From the NCBI GenBank assembly GCA_017516865.1, contig JAFXAU010000027.1:1-60901 (forward strand): DNA of 60,901 bases. The letters run 5' to 3'. Shown here in pieces: positions 44,908 to 53,025 of the stretch (position 1 is its first letter; the number at the start of each line of letters is the position of its first letter). The notes beneath the pieces are model-generated. The model was not told the origin of the DNA and searched no databases. It saw only the letters and a program-made list of their open reading frames with translations. A program made the translations under genes and the position numbers. The DNA comes from Bacteroidales bacterium (GTDB lineage Bacteria; Bacteroidota; Bacteroidia; Bacteroidales; UBA1715).

Positions 44908-45510
44908 ATGAAAAAAACATTCTTATTCGCAATGGGCGCACTCCTTGGAGGAGCCTTGTTATTCACTTCATGTGGGAAAGATGACAAAGAAGACGACCCA
45001 CAACCAGAACCAGAAGTTGATATTCGTGACGCTGCTGTTGGAAACTTTAATGGTACGATGACATGGTATTGGCTAGTAGATGGAGAATTTGAAGCAGACG
45101 AAGAAACTTTTGGTGAACCAGAATCTGTTAATATTAGTGTCTCAAAAGATGGTACTAATAGTAATGCAATTAAATTGGATGTTGACGGTGATGTTTTTTA
45201 TGGTAGTAAAATCGAGGCTGCATCAAATGGTTTTGGATTTGATATAGAGTCTCAAACTTTCGACGGTATGACCATTAAAGGGTACGATGCTGGCTCAGTT
45301 GGAACAACGAAATATAACGGAGTTTATTTAGATGATACAAAAAAATTAAACGTCGGATTTCAAGTCTCAATTAAAGATAGTATTAAATATTTCACGGCTG
45401 ACATTGAAGATGAAGACGAAAAAGAAGAAATGGAACTATTGTTAAATGCGATGTGTGCAGCAGTAGGAGCTGAAGGTGCCGTTGTTATATTTGACATGAA
45501 TAAACGTTAA
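44908..45510 (+). CDS. Exported lipoprotein of unknown function
   Basis: A 200-residue lipoprotein: signal with lipobox FTSC (Cys22), then an acidic linker GKDDKEDDPQPEPEVD, the usual surface-export signal style of Bacteroidota lipoproteins. The rest is a beta-rich domain (about 45-200) with NFNGTMTWYW and a late helix EDEKEEMELLLNAM. I do not recognise a family. Upstream, AATCTTTG at 44865-44872 is one base off the -7 consensus, with a TTG 18 bp before it. A terminator with a TTCG loop follows, so the gene is a single unit. Confidence 0.7.
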   Translation: MKKTFLFAMGALLGGALLFTSCGKDDKEDDPQPEPEVDIRDAAVGNFNGTMTWYWLVDGEFEADEETFGEPESVNISVSKDGTNSNAIKLDVDGDVFYGSKIEAASNGFGFDIESQTFDGMTIKGYDAGSVGTTKYNGVYLDDTKKLNVGFQVSIKDSIKYFTADIEDEDEKEEMELLLNAMCAAVGAEGAVVIFDMNKR

Positions 45511-45553
45511 ACGTAATCAATTACGTTATACAAACTTTCAAAGTTATTTGACA

Positions 45554-45584
45554 AGATGCTGTCTTCGGGCAGCATCTTTTTTTT
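45554..45584 (+). terminator. Terminator after the lipoprotein gene
   Basis: Stem AGATGCTGTC / GGCAGCATCT with loop TTCG, followed by a T-run. Confidence 0.88.
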
Positions 45585-45652
45585 GTCCCTACGGTTTGAT
45601 TATATGAAGAATTTGTGTGTATTTTGTGTTGTCAAATGTGTGATAGTACAAA

Positions 45653-47584
45653 ATGAAACAACAATATAAACTCACTCTTTACCGATACCTTGTCGCTTTA
45701 GGGTTATTGCTGATAACTCAAATTATTTTTTACATGCTGAATGCATCGTTGTTCAACGTGACAGGCGGCAAGGAATTTTTCAATATCTGTATCGGCAATG
45801 TGCGTTTTGCACTTTCGTCGGTAAGTTTCTGGTTGTCGCCGTTTCTGCTTTTGGCACTCCTTCCAATACCGCTTCAGCAGAACAAAATTTACCGAATTGC
45901 AACATTTGTCCTGTATGTCGTCGGAGTAGAAATTCTGCTGTTTACAAATCTTGTGGATTGCGGATATTTCCGTTTCACGTTCAAACGTACCACATTCGAC
46001 ATTTTTAATTATTTGTCGGTCGGTGGTGATTTCTCGGCTCTGATTCCGCAGTTCCTCAAAGATTATTGGCACATTGCTCTCATCTTTGTCGTTATGAATG
46101 TGATTCTATTCGGAATGGATTTCTTTTTGAGAAAAAAACTAACTATTCTGAACAATGAAATCTCATACGGCGGAAAGTCTCTTTTGAAACGGATGGCATT
46201 TGTTGCCGTCGCCGCCGTTCTCATTTTTATCACGCAGCGAGGCGGCCTGCAAAACAAACCGCTCAGGTTGTTACACGCAAGCAATTATGCGACAACTCAA
46301 AACACGGCACTCGTACTGAATACTCCGTTCACCATGTATCGCACGATTGGAAAATCGGCTCTGTCGCCGAAGTCATATTTTCCTGAAAACGAAGTTGATA
46401 CAGTATTTTCTCCTATTTGTCAACCAAGTTCCAATGTGTGGACTGATACGCTTTTCGCAGTCAAGCCAGAAGTGGGAAAGACGAATGTGGTTGTCATTAT
46501 TGTAGAAAGTTACGCTGCGGAATATTTTTCGACATACAATAAAACTGACGTAACTTATGTCCCGTTCCTTGATTCTTTGGCAAAACACTCAATTGTGTTC
46601 AACGGCATGAGCAACGGTAAACGAAGCATTGACGGTATTCCATCCATTGTGTCGTCGCTTCCGTTGTTGACAGAAGAAAGTTACATTACCTCGCAGTATA
46701 GCGAAAATCGGCTTTCGTCGTTTGCAGGGCTACTTGAACCATGCGGATACCACACGGCATTTTTCCACGGTGGTTACAATGGCACTATGAGCTTCGACGT
46801 GTTTACCTCAAAAGTTGGCTTTTCGAATTATTTTGGCAAAAACGAATATGGAAACGATGCCGACTATGACGGCAATTGGGGCATCTTTGACGAACCGTAT
46901 CTTCAATATATGGTTTCAAAACTCAACACGTTCTCTCAACCTTTTGCAACCGCAGTTTTTACGCTTTCGTCGCACCATCCTTACACTATTCCCGAACAAC
47001 ATAAGGGCAAATTTCCGAAAGGTACGCTCGTAGTCCACGAAACGGTTGGATATACCGACTACGCTTTGCGTAAATTCTTCGAAAGTGCTGAAAAAACTGA
47101 TTGGTTTAAAAACACCATTTTTATAATTACCGCAGACCATAGCGCTCTGACAGGCACTAAAGAATTTCAGACAGAACTTGGATTGTACAGAATACCTATT
47201 CTCATTTACTCTCCAATGCTGAAGCATGGCGTAAATACCGACAAAACCATGCAGCAGATTGACATCCTGCCAACGCTTGCCGATATGCTGCACGTAAATA
47301 AAAATATATTCGCTTTCGGCAAAAGTGTGTTCTCCGAATTTCCTCATTATTATATCCGATATTCCAACGGTGAGTATATTCTCTTGATAGACAAATACAT
47401 AAGTAAATATCGCGAAGGCTACGACATTCAACTTTTCGATGCCGAGAACGACCCCGATATGCGTAACGATATTGCAACCCAACATTGGGAAACAGCGCAC
47501 TATCACGAACAACTCACAAAGGCAATTATACAGCAATATAACAACAGACTTATCCATAATCAAACAATCATAGATAATCAATGA
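45653..47584 (+). CDS. LTA synthase-like membrane sulfatase-fold transferase
   Basis: A 643-residue protein. Five N-terminal membrane helices (about 12-35, 55-75, 82-103, 135-160 and 175-195) are followed by an extracytoplasmic alkaline phosphatase/sulfatase domain (about 270-600). Its metal-site motifs are VVIIVESYAAEY, the presumed nucleophile region NGKRSIDGIPSIVSSLP, AFFHGGYNGTMSFD and IFIITADHSAL. In Gram-positive bacteria this family polymerises glycerol phosphate; in Gram-negatives relatives transfer phosphoglycerol or phosphoethanolamine to glycans or lipids. Here the acceptor is unknown. The stop overlaps the start of the EI24 gene by 4 bp, so the two act in one operon. Confidence 0.85.
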   Translation: MKQQYKLTLYRYLVALGLLLITQIIFYMLNASLFNVTGGKEFFNICIGNVRFALSSVSFWLSPFLLLALLPIPLQQNKIYRIATFVLYVVGVEILLFTNLVDCGYFRFTFKRTTFDIFNYLSVGGDFSALIPQFLKDYWHIALIFVVMNVILFGMDFFLRKKLTILNNEISYGGKSLLKRMAFVAVAAVLIFITQRGGLQNKPLRLLHASNYATTQNTALVLNTPFTMYRTIGKSALSPKSYFPENEVDTVFSPICQPSSNVWTDTLFAVKPEVGKTNVVVIIVESYAAEYFSTYNKTDVTYVPFLDSLAKHSIVFNGMSNGKRSIDGIPSIVSSLPLLTEESYITSQYSENRLSSFAGLLEPCGYHTAFFHGGYNGTMSFDVFTSKVGFSNYFGKNEYGNDADYDGNWGIFDEPYLQYMVSKLNTFSQPFATAVFTLSSHHPYTIPEQHKGKFPKGTLVVHETVGYTDYALRKFFESAEKTDWFKNTIFIITADHSALTGTKEFQTELGLYRIPILIYSPMLKHGVNTDKTMQQIDILPTLADMLHVNKNIFAFGKSVFSEFPHYYIRYSNGEYILLIDKYISKYREGYDIQLFDAENDPDMRNDIATQHWETAHYHEQLTKAIIQQYNNRLIHNQTIIDNQ

Positions 47585-48381
47585 GTTTCTTTGACCAAAT
47601 ATCAAAATCGCTTTCGTATCATGGTAAAGCATTCGGCTTCATCATTGCGAACAAGTTTGCTTGGACGTTGTTCGTCCCGATAGTCGTTTTTATTGTGTTG
47701 TTGGGGTTTGGAATTTTTGCCGTCGGAAGTTATTTTGCCGACATGTTGGTTGACATGGCGGGAGAACTTTTGGAGGAAAGTCCGTTTCTCATTACAATCT
47801 TTTCGACATTCATCATTATTGTCATTCGAATATTGTTGTTCATTATATTTGGTCTGTGGGGCGGTTACGTCGTGGTTGTAGTCATGTCGCCGTTTTTGGC
47901 TTACGTTTCGGAGAAAACCGAGACCATTCTTTCGGGTAGGGAATACAAGTTTGATTTTCCGCAGTTCATTCACGATATTTTCAGAGGAATTGCCCTTGCC
48001 GTGCGCAATATGTTCATGGAAATTCTCATTTCCATTGTCATTTTTTTCTTGCCTGTCATCCCAATTATCGGTGCATTGACATCGGTCACAGTTGGAACAG
48101 TGTTTCTCTTTTTCGTCTCGGCATATTTTTATGGATTTTCGTTTATAGACTACACCTTGGAGCGTCGAAGACTGACGGTAGGGCAGAGCGTAACCCTCAT
48201 GCGTCGGAGAAAGGGAACGGCGTGCGGTCACGGACTTGTTTTTGCGTTGATTTTGTTTATTCCAATTGTCGGTGCATTTATCTCCGCCGTATATGCAATT
48301 ATTTCTACTGTTGCTTCGACCATGGAATTTGTTGATGAACAAGAAGCTATGGCGCCGACTCAAGGAGCTTTGGAATCTTGA
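47581..48381 (+). CDS. EI24-domain (CysZ-like) membrane protein
   Basis: A 266-residue inner-membrane protein with about five to six hydrophobic segments (about 25-50, 65-105, 130-165, 172-195 and 215-245). It shows the EI24/CysZ pattern FGLWGGYVVVVVMSPFLAYVSEKTE and FFVSAYFYGFSFIDYTLERRRLTVGQSV. CysZ is a sulfate channel; most EI24 proteins in this phylum have no tested role. It is translationally coupled to the LTA synthase-like gene. Its last 22 bp overlap the end of the convergent gene at 48360. Confidence 0.82.
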   Translation: MSFFDQISKSLSYHGKAFGFIIANKFAWTLFVPIVVFIVLLGFGIFAVGSYFADMLVDMAGELLEESPFLITIFSTFIIIVIRILLFIIFGLWGGYVVVVVMSPFLAYVSEKTETILSGREYKFDFPQFIHDIFRGIALAVRNMFMEILISIVIFFLPVIPIIGALTSVTVGTVFLFFVSAYFYGFSFIDYTLERRRLTVGQSVTLMRRRKGTACGHGLVFALILFIPIVGAFISAVYAIISTVASTMEFVDEQEAMAPTQGALES

Positions 48382-48767
48382 AATAGAAAAATGTATTTCA
48401 GCTTTTTATTGTAAAAAGCTATTCTCTTATGAATGTCATTTTTACAAGCCTCGTTTACATCTTTCAACGGAATAGCATAATATGTTGCATAACGATATTC
48501 GTTTCCCGACAATACAAATTTTAATGTGTAAGTAACGTGCGTGCAGTACCGTGTTGTTTCTTCGGTGTAGGCAATCACCAGCGTGTTCGACGCATAGCCG
48601 ATTTCGGCATTGAGAACGTTGGTCAGATAATCGATGATTCCGTCGCGAATCTGCTCCTGCGACATGTCTTTACACGCAACAGGCGTCATGTCGCGACTCG
48701 ACTGACTATAGGAATGCATAGTCAAGGCACACACAAAACTTATACATAACAAGATTCTGTTCAACAC
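48360..48767 (-). CDS. Small exported protein, last gene of the VTC/DUF4956 cluster
   Basis: A 135-residue protein with a signal peptide (LLCISFVCALTMHSYSQ) and a single mixed alpha/beta domain: MSQEQIRDGIIDYLTNVLNAEIGYASNTLVIAYTEETTRYCTHVTYTLKFVLSGNEYRYATYYAIPLKD. Three cysteines are present in the mature part. The start is GTG at 48767, 3 bp after the DUF2490 stop. I do not recognise a family. Its position at the end of the cluster suggests a periplasmic accessory role. The 3' end overlaps the EI24 gene. Confidence 0.65.
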   Translation of the reverse strand: MLNRILLCISFVCALTMHSYSQSSRDMTPVACKDMSQEQIRDGIIDYLTNVLNAEIGYASNTLVIAYTEETTRYCTHVTYTLKFVLSGNEYRYATYYAIPLKDVNEACKNDIHKRIAFYNKKLKYIFLFQDSKAP

Positions 48768-48770
48768 CGA

Positions 48771-49427
48771 TTACAATTCTTTACTCAATGCAATTGTGAC
48801 GATGGATATATTTTGTCTGTCCACGATTTCCTGACGAAACATATATCCAACATTCACACCGATTTGTTTTCGGAATTCCACACCACAATTTATGCCATAT
48901 TTAATTGTTTCTATGGCATATCGGCTTTCGTTTCCAACAAGATGGTATGTTTCGACAAATACGGACGGACGCAGCCTGTCTATTCCCGTATACACAAGCT
49001 TTATTTTGTTCTTATCGACAAAAGACGGACGAACGTCTTCGGCTTTTTTAATGTATGTGTTTTTTTCGAGATTCATTTTATTTTGGTAACCAATGCGGAG
49101 ATTGCCGAATTTCTTCTTGTACCCTGCAATGGCGGCAAATGTATGCACGGGGAAATAGCCGTTCTTTCTGTATTTGTCGGCAAATTTATACGATGTCCCG
49201 ACAAAGAAATGTTTCGTGATATTGTAATCCAAACCTAATTCGGCACTTGCCTGTTTCAGCAACGCTCCCGTCTGCTGAAAACGCGATTCCGCCTCGAATT
49301 CCAGCGACAACTTTTTCGACAAGTCAACCGACGTGCCTATGCTTGTCCATACTTGAAAAGAGTGTGTCTGGGCAGACACACTCATTATTTCAAAGCACGC
49401 ACATAGTATAAAGAGGCACCGTTTCAT
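48771..49427 (-). CDS. DUF2490 outer-membrane beta-barrel-like protein
   Basis: A 218-residue exported protein (signal ending SVSAQ) with alternating hydrophobic strands throughout: FQVWTSIGTSVDLSKKLSLEFEAESRF, FFVGTSYKFADKY, FGNLRIGYQNKMNLEKN, ending YMFRQEIVDRQNISIVTIALSKEL. The W-x-S/x opening and the regular strands fit DUF2490, predicted as a small outer-membrane barrel. Its ATG follows the TAA of the DUF4956 gene with no gap, so the two are translationally coupled. The function is unknown. Confidence 0.8.
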   Translation of the reverse strand: MKRCLFILCACFEIMSVSAQTHSFQVWTSIGTSVDLSKKLSLEFEAESRFQQTGALLKQASAELGLDYNITKHFFVGTSYKFADKYRKNGYFPVHTFAAIAGYKKKFGNLRIGYQNKMNLEKNTYIKKAEDVRPSFVDKNKIKLVYTGIDRLRPSVFVETYHLVGNESRYAIETIKYGINCGVEFRKQIGVNVGYMFRQEIVDRQNISIVTIALSKEL

Positions 49428-50072
49428 TTATGCTTCATGAACATCCGACATATTATTTTCTCCGTTGTCCTGCTCGTAGTAATAGATTTGAATCCACGTA
49501 GAATCGGTCAGATAATTTATGTCGCCAACTTCAAAACGCTCAATTTTCAATCCTGTACGTTTTTCCAAGTCGGCCTTCAATTCGGCATAGCATTCAGGTT
49601 TCACAAGAGCGATGTTGTCATATTTCACACGTTTGCGCGATTCATGTTTAATCATCCACACCTTTTCAAGGAAGAATGCAACCGTAACAATAGCAAGGTT
49701 TGTAAACACAAGTTCGGCATAGCTTACTTTCTTGTTCGACAAGGCGTTGATAACGGAAATACCAATTACAAGGAACAGATATGTCATTTCCTTAATCGGC
49801 ATCAATTCCGTTCTGTAACGTATGATTCCAAAAATTGCAAACAAACCGAGTGCGAAACCAACTTGGATTTTTACGTTTCCAAGCAAGAAGCACAACAGGA
49901 ATACGATTGTGGAAATAAGAATATACGTGAACAAAAAGTCGCGACGTTTTGTCACCGGATAATACAGGCATCTTGACACCACAAAGATGATGAGGAAGTT
50001 AAACACAAAACGAATAAGCAGTTCTGCAAACGATGGCACGTCAATAAGTGCAATTCCAAAAAGTTCGTCCAT
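49428..50072 (-). CDS. DUF4956 membrane protein
   Basis: A 214-residue inner-membrane protein. Hydrophobic helices lie at about 18-38, 48-65, 70-85, 95-110 and 122-136, and a cytoplasmic C-terminal domain (about 140-214) has LVKPECYAELKADLEKRTGLKIERFEVGDINYLTDSTWIQIYY. Between the helices is the signature GLFAIFGIIRYRTELMPIKEMTYLF with the R-Y-R-T motif typical of DUF4956. In many bacteria DUF4956 is encoded beside a VTC-domain protein, as here (10 bp upstream), so I infer that the two form a membrane polymerase unit. Confidence 0.88.
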   Translation of the reverse strand: MDELFGIALIDVPSFAELLIRFVFNFLIIFVVSRCLYYPVTKRRDFLFTYILISTIVFLLCFLLGNVKIQVGFALGLFAIFGIIRYRTELMPIKEMTYLFLVIGISVINALSNKKVSYAELVFTNLAIVTVAFFLEKVWMIKHESRKRVKYDNIALVKPECYAELKADLEKRTGLKIERFEVGDINYLTDSTWIQIYYYEQDNGENNMSDVHEA

Positions 50073-50082
50073 ATCTATTTGA

Positions 50083-50859
50083 TTAAGAGTTAATTGATTC
50101 TAAATATTTTACTTTAAGTTTGTCTATATAGCGAATTTTCTTTTTAAAACGGTTCTTTTTAATTTCCTTGTAAACCACCGCTGTTCCGATTGCGTATTTA
50201 CTCATTCCCCGTCTAAAGATTCTATTTTTAAGCAGTGCTTCCTGCATGTACGAAACTGCGCTGCTCTTGTCGCGTTTGAGTTCTATGATGCAGATGTGCG
50301 AAAAATCGGCCTTCTCGCCCGTAATGCAGTTTGTCACCATTAAGTCGGTGTCGACCGTGCAGCGTTCTCCGTGAACAAGGTCGACCAACGTGACGCGCGT
50401 ATATTCCACCAATGTTTTCGGGAACAATTGTTCGCCGGTAAACGGACTGTGCTTTTTTATAAATTCGTTGGCTTCGTACAGCGGATTTACAAACGGAAAT
50501 TCTATACGTTTCTTTTTGGTCCGTCCCTTGTTGTTCTTGAATTTTATTTCGAGAAACTCCGCTCCAGTCGAAAGGTACGTACGGTGACGGACTTTGTAGC
50601 GATTCAATTTGCCGTTTTGGTGAGCAATGTACATTTTATCGTCGGCAGTATCGAAATATGTTGTCCTATACTGTTGATACGGCGTATTGTTTATATGAAG
50701 CACGGCATAGTTCGGTGCAATGTGCGAAAGGACGTCGGCAAGCTGCGTTCTACAGAACACATATTTTGTGTCCGTTCTGTTGAGCAGTTTCACAGAATCC
50801 ATTTCGTCCAATGTTATCGGACGCATTGCATCTACTATTTCCCGAACAGTTTGTGCCAT
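50083..50859 (-). CDS. VTC-domain polyphosphate polymerase-like protein
   Basis: A 258-residue VTC domain without other parts. The basic tunnel residues expected from yeast Vtc4 are visible: RTDTKYVF near 28-35, QYRTTYFDT, LNRYKVRHRTY (about 85-95), FLEIKFKNNKGRTKKKRIEF, LVEYTRVTL, TVDTDL, the metal-site Glu in IIELKRD and the late MSKYAIGTAV. Vtc4 makes inorganic polyphosphate from ATP. Bacterial VTC proteins are predicted to do the same but are little tested. No membrane segment of its own, so it probably works on the cytoplasmic face with the DUF4956 protein encoded 10 bp downstream. Its ATG overlaps the stop of the preceding gene by 1 bp. Confidence 0.87.
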   Translation of the reverse strand: MAQTVREIVDAMRPITLDEMDSVKLLNRTDTKYVFCRTQLADVLSHIAPNYAVLHINNTPYQQYRTTYFDTADDKMYIAHQNGKLNRYKVRHRTYLSTGAEFLEIKFKNNKGRTKKKRIEFPFVNPLYEANEFIKKHSPFTGEQLFPKTLVEYTRVTLVDLVHGERCTVDTDLMVTNCITGEKADFSHICIIELKRDKSSAVSYMQEALLKNRIFRRGMSKYAIGTAVVYKEIKKNRFKKKIRYIDKLKVKYLESINS

Positions 50860-51254
50860 TATTCAGCGTAATAAGTGTATTCGTATAATTTCTTTTTCAG
50901 GAGTTTTCCTGTTGAATCATAATATACTTTTGACACTTTCTTGCCAGCTGTGTTGTATTCGTAAACTGCTTTCTCTTTCAGTTTTCCAGAAGGTGAATAC
51001 TCGTATTCGGCAGTTTCTTTTTTGCCTTTATATTCGTAGACGTAGTATTTCTTCAAGTCTCCGTAATCGTCGTATTCGTAGCGTTTTACTACGCGTCCGC
51101 GGTCGTCGCGTTCTTCTTTCGAGTCAAGGATTTTCTTTCCCTTTGCATCGACTTCGTAAACTGTTCTTGTTTTAACTTCGCCAGTCTGGGCGGATACTGC
51201 CGTGCAAAGGAACAATCCAAATGCAAGACATGCTAATGTGTGAATTGTTTTCAT
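50859..51254 (-). CDS. Exported Tyr/Lys-rich YD-like repeat protein
   Basis: A 131-residue protein with a signal peptide ending AVSAQ. The mature part is short beta repeats of the type VKRYEYDDYGDLKKYYVYEYKG, EYEYSPSGKLKEKAVYEYN, SKVYYDSTGKLLKKKLYEYTYY. This is a Y-x-Y-(D/N/S)-x-x-G-K-x-x-K pattern like the toxin/antigen MORN-type or YD repeats. It is very rich in Lys and Tyr. In a cluster with a predicted polyphosphate polymerase, a basic exported protein could bind an anionic polymer, but that is a guess. It overlaps the VTC start by 1 bp. Confidence 0.75.
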   Translation of the reverse strand: MKTIHTLACLAFGLFLCTAVSAQTGEVKTRTVYEVDAKGKKILDSKEERDDRGRVVKRYEYDDYGDLKKYYVYEYKGKKETAEYEYSPSGKLKEKAVYEYNTAGKKVSKVYYDSTGKLLKKKLYEYTYYAE

Positions 51255-51266
51255 CTTTATCGAGTT

Positions 51267-51986
51267 TTAATAATTTTTAGTTTTTATTGTGTCGAGAACA
51301 ACCGATGAGGTATTCGAAACAATTTCGAAAGACCTGTAGCAAGCAGAATCGCCGTCAGCAGGCAGTTGGTTTTCGCTCAGCACGAACAAACGGTATTTCC
51401 CTGGTATGAGATTGCCGATTACAAAATTGCCTTTGCCGTCGGTACGGTATCGGTCAAGGATTTCGTCTTCGTTTGCAAACTGAAGGTATACTGTTGCATC
51501 TGGGGCGGGAATTGTGTATTGTGCTTTGGAACCAATGTAATATGTCTCGGTTACGTTGCCTTTTACCGAACCGCCACCGCCGTCGTAGTCAACATGTTTA
51601 TATACTATCATTGTATCGGCAACTGCCTCGCTTTTCTTTTTATCCAATGAAACTTTTTGCGAAAATGTCAATTTGGGATATTTTGTATTCGAAAGCGTGT
51701 CGTCGGAATACACAAAAATAGTGTAGTCGCCTTTGGTCAAGTTAGAAAATTTGTATTTCCCGTTGAATCCGGTACGACCTTTGTCGTCGGCCAACCCCGA
51801 TTCGCCATACGAAATGTACACGTCGGCATCGGTAGCAGGATACATTTCGCCCGATTTTTCTTGGAGCGAGTTAATGTTCTGCGTCATAACAACACCCTCA
51901 ATCGAAGCAAGTCCGCCCTTTCCTTCGTCGGGTGCACAAGCAACGCAAATGCTTATGACAGAAACTAAAAGAATTATTTTTTTCAT
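51267..51986 (-). CDS. Lipoprotein with two carboxypeptidase-regulatory-like (prealbumin-type) domains
   Basis: A 239-residue lipoprotein, lipobox SVACAP region near residue 16. Two beta-sandwich domains follow: one (about 28-125) with ADVYISYGESGLADDKGRTGFNGKYKFSNLTKGDYTIFVYSDD, and one (about 138-235) with PDATVYLQFANEDEILDRYRTDGKGNFVIGNLIPGKYRLFVLSENQLP. Both show the T-D-x-x-G-x-F/Y-x-F-x-N-L-x-x-G-x-Y core of CarboxypepD_reg/SpaA-like domains. First gene of the minus-strand cluster, with a perfect -7 box at 52015-52022. Probably a periplasmic or surface-exposed structural part. Confidence 0.8.
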   Translation of the reverse strand: MKKIILLVSVISICVACAPDEGKGGLASIEGVVMTQNINSLQEKSGEMYPATDADVYISYGESGLADDKGRTGFNGKYKFSNLTKGDYTIFVYSDDTLSNTKYPKLTFSQKVSLDKKKSEAVADTMIVYKHVDYDGGGGSVKGNVTETYYIGSKAQYTIPAPDATVYLQFANEDEILDRYRTDGKGNFVIGNLIPGKYRLFVLSENQLPADGDSACYRSFEIVSNTSSVVLDTIKTKNY

Positions 51987-52014
51987 TTGTCAGAATATCT
52001 CATTTTATAGTTTT

Positions 52015-52022
52015 CAAAGATA
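52015..52022 (-). promoter_or_regulatory. -7 promoter box of the VTC/DUF4956 cluster
   Basis: TATCTTTG on the minus strand is an exact match to TAnnTTTG. The predicted leader is about 22 bases. No other promoter is evident inside the cluster, so all six genes likely share this one. Confidence 0.6.
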
Positions 52023-52139
52023 GACATTTTTTTGTAAATTCCTAACTACGGCAATCAAATATTATACCATGAAAAAAACGTACTCTGTCGGCAAATCATT
52101 CCCGAAATTTATTATTTTTACCTTTCAAAATTATATCGA

Positions 52140-53006
52140 ATGAGAGTCTATAAGTTTGTAATAGTAAGTATGTGTCTGTTTATTTCGGCGTGTACGCAGG
52201 CACAGCAGCAGAGAGAAATCAAGTCTTCGGAGGTCATGAAGAATCTGAAGAAAGGCAAGAATATTGAAATTGCGAATAAAATTATTCTTGACGATGTGGA
52301 TTTTACGTCTTCGGAGAATTTGCAAATGCTGAGTTCCAACCAGTTACAAAATGTTGTCGAGGGTAATATATTTTTCACAAACTGCATTTTCATGGGGAAA
52401 GTCACAGCTGTCGGCGAATACAAATCGGTAGCCGTGCAGACCAAATTCAATAATAATCTCGTTTTTCAAGACTGCGATTTTCGTGGCGATGTGGTGTTCG
52501 ACAATGCGGTAATTATGGGTTCGGCAAATTTCTCAAAAGCAAAATTCCGAAAAGATGCGTCGTTCAACAATATCATGGTGTGGGCAAAAGATTCCTACTT
52601 CTCGGAAGTGGAGGCAGAAGGCACGATGAATATGATTTATGCCACATTTAACGGCAATCTCTATATGCGTGATGCGGTTTTCCAACAGGCGGTTTCGTTC
52701 CAAGGCATGACCGTGCAGGGAATGTTTGCTGCAAGCGGAATGAAATGCTCTAAAATGGCTGAATTCGATATGCTCACCGTCGGTCAGCGGGCAAATTTCA
52801 ATTATTCGTCTTTTGCGCAACAGCCGACGTTCAATCAGGCTCGCTTCCACGACGACGCTGACTTTGTGGGCGATACAATAAACAATATGAATGAAGTTTT
52901 TGAAAAAACATATATTTACGGAAAATTGCAGATTGACGACACGGTTTATCCAAGTTCGGGAAATGTGGAACAAATTTTGCAACAAAAGGGCGAATCAATA
53001 AAGTAA
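52140..53006 (+). CDS. Lipoprotein with pentapeptide-like repeats
   Basis: A 288-residue lipoprotein (lipobox ISAC). From about residue 70 to 260 the chain follows a five-residue rhythm with a large hydrophobic residue at the centre: IFFTNCIFMGKV, LVFQDCDFRGDVVFDNAVIMGSANFSKAKFRKDASFNN, and TFNQARFHDDADF. This is the right-handed quadrilateral beta-helix of pentapeptide proteins, though irregular. Exported pentapeptide lipoproteins have no settled function. The next gene (19 bp on) is a papain-like protease lipoprotein, so they probably form a two-gene unit. No recognised promoter. Confidence 0.75.
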   Translation: MRVYKFVIVSMCLFISACTQAQQQREIKSSEVMKNLKKGKNIEIANKIILDDVDFTSSENLQMLSSNQLQNVVEGNIFFTNCIFMGKVTAVGEYKSVAVQTKFNNNLVFQDCDFRGDVVFDNAVIMGSANFSKAKFRKDASFNNIMVWAKDSYFSEVEAEGTMNMIYATFNGNLYMRDAVFQQAVSFQGMTVQGMFAASGMKCSKMAEFDMLTVGQRANFNYSSFAQQPTFNQARFHDDADFVGDTINNMNEVFEKTYIYGKLQIDDTVYPSSGNVEQILQQKGESIK

Positions 53007-53025
53007 AAATTAAAACAATACGACA

